From positions 1-8,677 of the forward strand of contig CANJDY010000096.1 in assembly GCA_947472635.1 (NCBI GenBank): 8,677 nt of DNA, read 5' to 3'. The notes beneath the pieces are model-generated. The model made no database searches, was not told the origin of the DNA, and saw only the letters and a program-made list of their open reading frames with translations. Made by a program: the position numbers and the translations under genes. Below, in pieces: positions 6,853 through 8,677 of this stretch; positions within the stretch are counted from its first letter, which is position 1, and every line of letters begins with the position of its first letter. The stretch comes from Chitinophagaceae bacterium (GTDB lineage Bacteria > Bacteroidota > Bacteroidia > Chitinophagales > Chitinophagaceae).

Positions 6853-8640
6853 TTAAATTTCTTCAAAACGGTGAATGATTCCAGAGGCTCTTTTTACAGA
6901 TCCCTTTGCAGTTTCCAAAAGGATATTTTCAGTTGATTGAACGATCACTTTTTCTTTGGCTCTGGTAACAGCGGTATACAATAATTCTCGAGTTAATAAC
7001 TGAGTTCCGGAATGAGAAGGCAAAATCACTAATACCTGGTTGTATTCTGAACCCTGACTTTTATGTATGGTCATGGCAAATACAGTTTCTGCTCCTGTAA
7101 TGTACCCTGGCATTACACCTCTTATATTTTTTTCGCTATCTTCAAACCATGCCCGCATATTGCCATTGCTGTCTTTTCTGATAATGCCGATATCACCATT
7201 GTACAGGGCAAGATCGGCATAGTTTTTAGTAACGATGATTGGTCGGTTTTCATAAAATTCATCCGATGGATCAATAAGTTTTCTTTTGCCCAGATAATTT
7301 TCTATTGACTGGTTAATGGCATACAGCCCCTGTGGCCCTTCTCTAACGGCACATAGCACACGAAGTTGGGTAAGCTTTTGTAGTGCGATGGCTATATCAG
7401 TTTCAGTGAGGTAGGCGCTGTATCCCTCAATAAAGGATTCAAATAAAGCAGTGTCATGGTTGATGTCAATAATTACAGCGGGGTCATTGTTGGACTGAAT
7501 TAATTGATTCAGTACAGATACCTGGTTGTTGATAATGGCGGTGCTTAATTTTCCAATACCCCCTGTGCTGGAAAACCGATGGCTTCTTTGTAATTCAATG
7601 ATATGTTCTGCCAGCGGATGATTGGGTGATGCTATGAAATTAGGGGTGATGGTTCGTTCCTGATCGGTCATCAGCAGGTTAATAAAATCGGCTGATGAAC
7701 TGCTGAATCGATTAAGTGTTTCCATTGTTTTGCAGAGGTCTCCAAACATACTGCCAGCCTCTACTGAGGCCAGTTGATTTTTATCACCGAGCAGTATGAG
7801 TCTTGTGTTAGGATCGATGGCATCAAGCAATTTTGCAAACAGCGCTACATCTATCATCGACGCCTCATCTATCACCACCACATCATAAGGAAGTGGATTC
7901 TCCGCATGGTGTTTAAAATAAATAGCGTCGGGAATGGGTTTTAATAACCGGTGGATGGTATTAGGGTTTAAACGGCTGAAACAATCTTTGATTGGTTGGC
8001 TAATGGACAAGTTTGTTTGCTTCAGCGATTCTGCCATGCGCATAGCAGCCTTGCCTGTTGGGGCGGCCAGTGCCACCTTACATAATGGATTGATGGTATA
8101 CAACAGGGTTAAAATTTTTGCCACTGTGGTGGTTTTTCCTGTTCCAGGCCCTCCGGTGATGATGGAAAAATTATTAAGTGTACCTTGGATAGCTGCTGTA
8201 AATTGCCAGTCAATTTTATCTGGTTCCTGCAAGTTGCCGATGGGGTAGGTGGCTTGCAGTGTTTGTACCAACCCTTTTATTTTCATCAACTCATCTTTTC
8301 TTTCCTGCACTACTGCCGTTTCGGTATTTAATAGTGCACCGATTTTTTTTAATACAAGGGTTTCATAGTTGAAATAGCGGTGAAAGTAGAGCTGCTCTTT
8401 GTGTAATATAAAAGGGCGAGTAGCTGATTTTTTGCCTACCCACTCGCTCGATTTATTTAAATCACTCGTTTTAAAGGGTGGAGGATAGGGTATTTCGTTG
8501 CTAAAGAGGTTTGGGTCATTTTGATGTATACAGATATGTCCTTCCTGTAGCCTTTTGGAGAGTAAATAGGCAAAAGGAGCCAATGTTTCATTATTAAAAA
8601 AGGCTGCAAACTGTTGGTGAACATCGTCGATCGTTTTCAT
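6853..8640 (-). CDS. recD: RecD: exodeoxyribonuclease V alpha subunit, 5'-3' SF1 helicase
   Basis: RecD is the fast 5'-3' motor of RecBCD and pulls the 5'-ended strand during processing of double-strand breaks in the cytoplasm. At 595 aa it is close to E. coli RecD (about 608). The N-terminal domain (about 1-130) carries LLSKRLQEGHICI, resembling the matching part of E. coli RecD. SF1 motifs follow in order: Walker A GGPGTGKTT (163-171, K169), motif Ia APTGKAA (193-199), TIHRLL (228-233), Walker B VVIDEAS (255-261, D258/E259), motif III LGDKNQLASVEAG (284-296), LQRSHRF (350-356), NGDIG (481-485), TIHKSQGSEY (524-533) and motif VI YTAVTRAK (555-562, R560). All look catalytically intact. The ATG at 8640 is the only start codon in frame within the window; no stop lies between it and the window edge, so a longer form cannot be fully excluded, but the N-terminus fits the family. 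It is the first gene visible in the operon. The closest alternative family is stand-alone RecD2, but the adjacent recC and recB and the lack of a long helix-hairpin-helix N-terminal extension argue for true RecD. Confidence 0.96.
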   Translation of the reverse strand: MKTIDDVHQQFAAFFNNETLAPFAYLLSKRLQEGHICIHQNDPNLFSNEIPYPPPFKTSDLNKSSEWVGKKSATRPFILHKEQLYFHRYFNYETLVLKKIGALLNTETAVVQERKDELMKIKGLVQTLQATYPIGNLQEPDKIDWQFTAAIQGTLNNFSIITGGPGTGKTTTVAKILTLLYTINPLCKVALAAPTGKAAMRMAESLKQTNLSISQPIKDCFSRLNPNTIHRLLKPIPDAIYFKHHAENPLPYDVVVIDEASMIDVALFAKLLDAIDPNTRLILLGDKNQLASVEAGSMFGDLCKTMETLNRFSSSSADFINLLMTDQERTITPNFIASPNHPLAEHIIELQRSHRFSSTGGIGKLSTAIINNQVSVLNQLIQSNNDPAVIIDINHDTALFESFIEGYSAYLTETDIAIALQKLTQLRVLCAVREGPQGLYAINQSIENYLGKRKLIDPSDEFYENRPIIVTKNYADLALYNGDIGIIRKDSNGNMRAWFEDSEKNIRGVMPGYITGAETVFAMTIHKSQGSEYNQVLVILPSHSGTQLLTRELLYTAVTRAKEKVIVQSTENILLETAKGSVKRASGIIHRFEEI

Positions 8641-8677
8641 AAATATGATATGACAGGTAGTATAATTGTGTAACTTA

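Noticed and set aside
7934..8248. Plus-strand open frame of 104 codons opposite recD, containing a PVPGPPV stretch
   Set aside because: The proline/glycine segment is the reverse complement of the RecD Walker A region, a well-known artefact of antisense reading.
8641..8677. Possible promoter in front of recD
   Set aside because: No TAnnTTTG box or TTTG pair is present in these 37 bp. AT-rich TATAC-like words occur but are not specific; the true promoter is probably further upstream.

Overview
The window is a compact operon on the minus strand encoding all three subunits of a RecBCD-type exodeoxyribonuclease V. In transcription order it carries recD (595 aa), recC (1067 aa) and recB (1138 aa), followed by the first 28 codons of an unidentified gene that leaves the window at base 1. 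The plus strand carries no gene that I can support. The window edges give 37 bp upstream of recD and a 125 bp spacer downstream of recB.

Organism: the DNA is AT-rich, all three complete genes stop with TAA, none of the four starts has a Shine-Dalgarno sequence, and the spacer contains a box matching the Bacteroidota -7 promoter consensus TAnnTTTG. Together with the character of the proteins, this suggests a member of the Bacteroidota, possibly of the Chitinophagales/Sphingobacteriales type. This is inference, because no taxonomic marker gene is present.

Layout: 8641-8677 is a short leader with no recognisable promoter. recD spans 8640-6853, followed by a 19 bp gap. recC spans 6833-3630, followed by a 3 bp gap. 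recB spans 3626-210. The 125 bp spacer at 85-209 holds a tandem 11 bp repeat, a small dyad and a candidate promoter. The partial gene occupies 84-1.

How the genes work together: by family knowledge, RecB is a 3'-5' SF1 helicase with a C-terminal nuclease, RecD is a 5'-3' SF1 helicase, and RecC is a helicase-fold subunit that splits the duplex and reads Chi. The helicase motifs of RecB and RecD and the RecB nuclease residues all appear intact, and RecC lacks ATPase motifs as expected. The enzyme should be functional in double-strand-break repair and in degrading foreign linear DNA. I see no novel system. The points worth a second look are the recD-recC-recB gene order (E. coli has recC-ptrA-recB-recD), apparent substitutions in part of the Chi-reading surface of RecC, the very tight in-frame recC/recB junction, and the structured spacer in front of the downstream gene.
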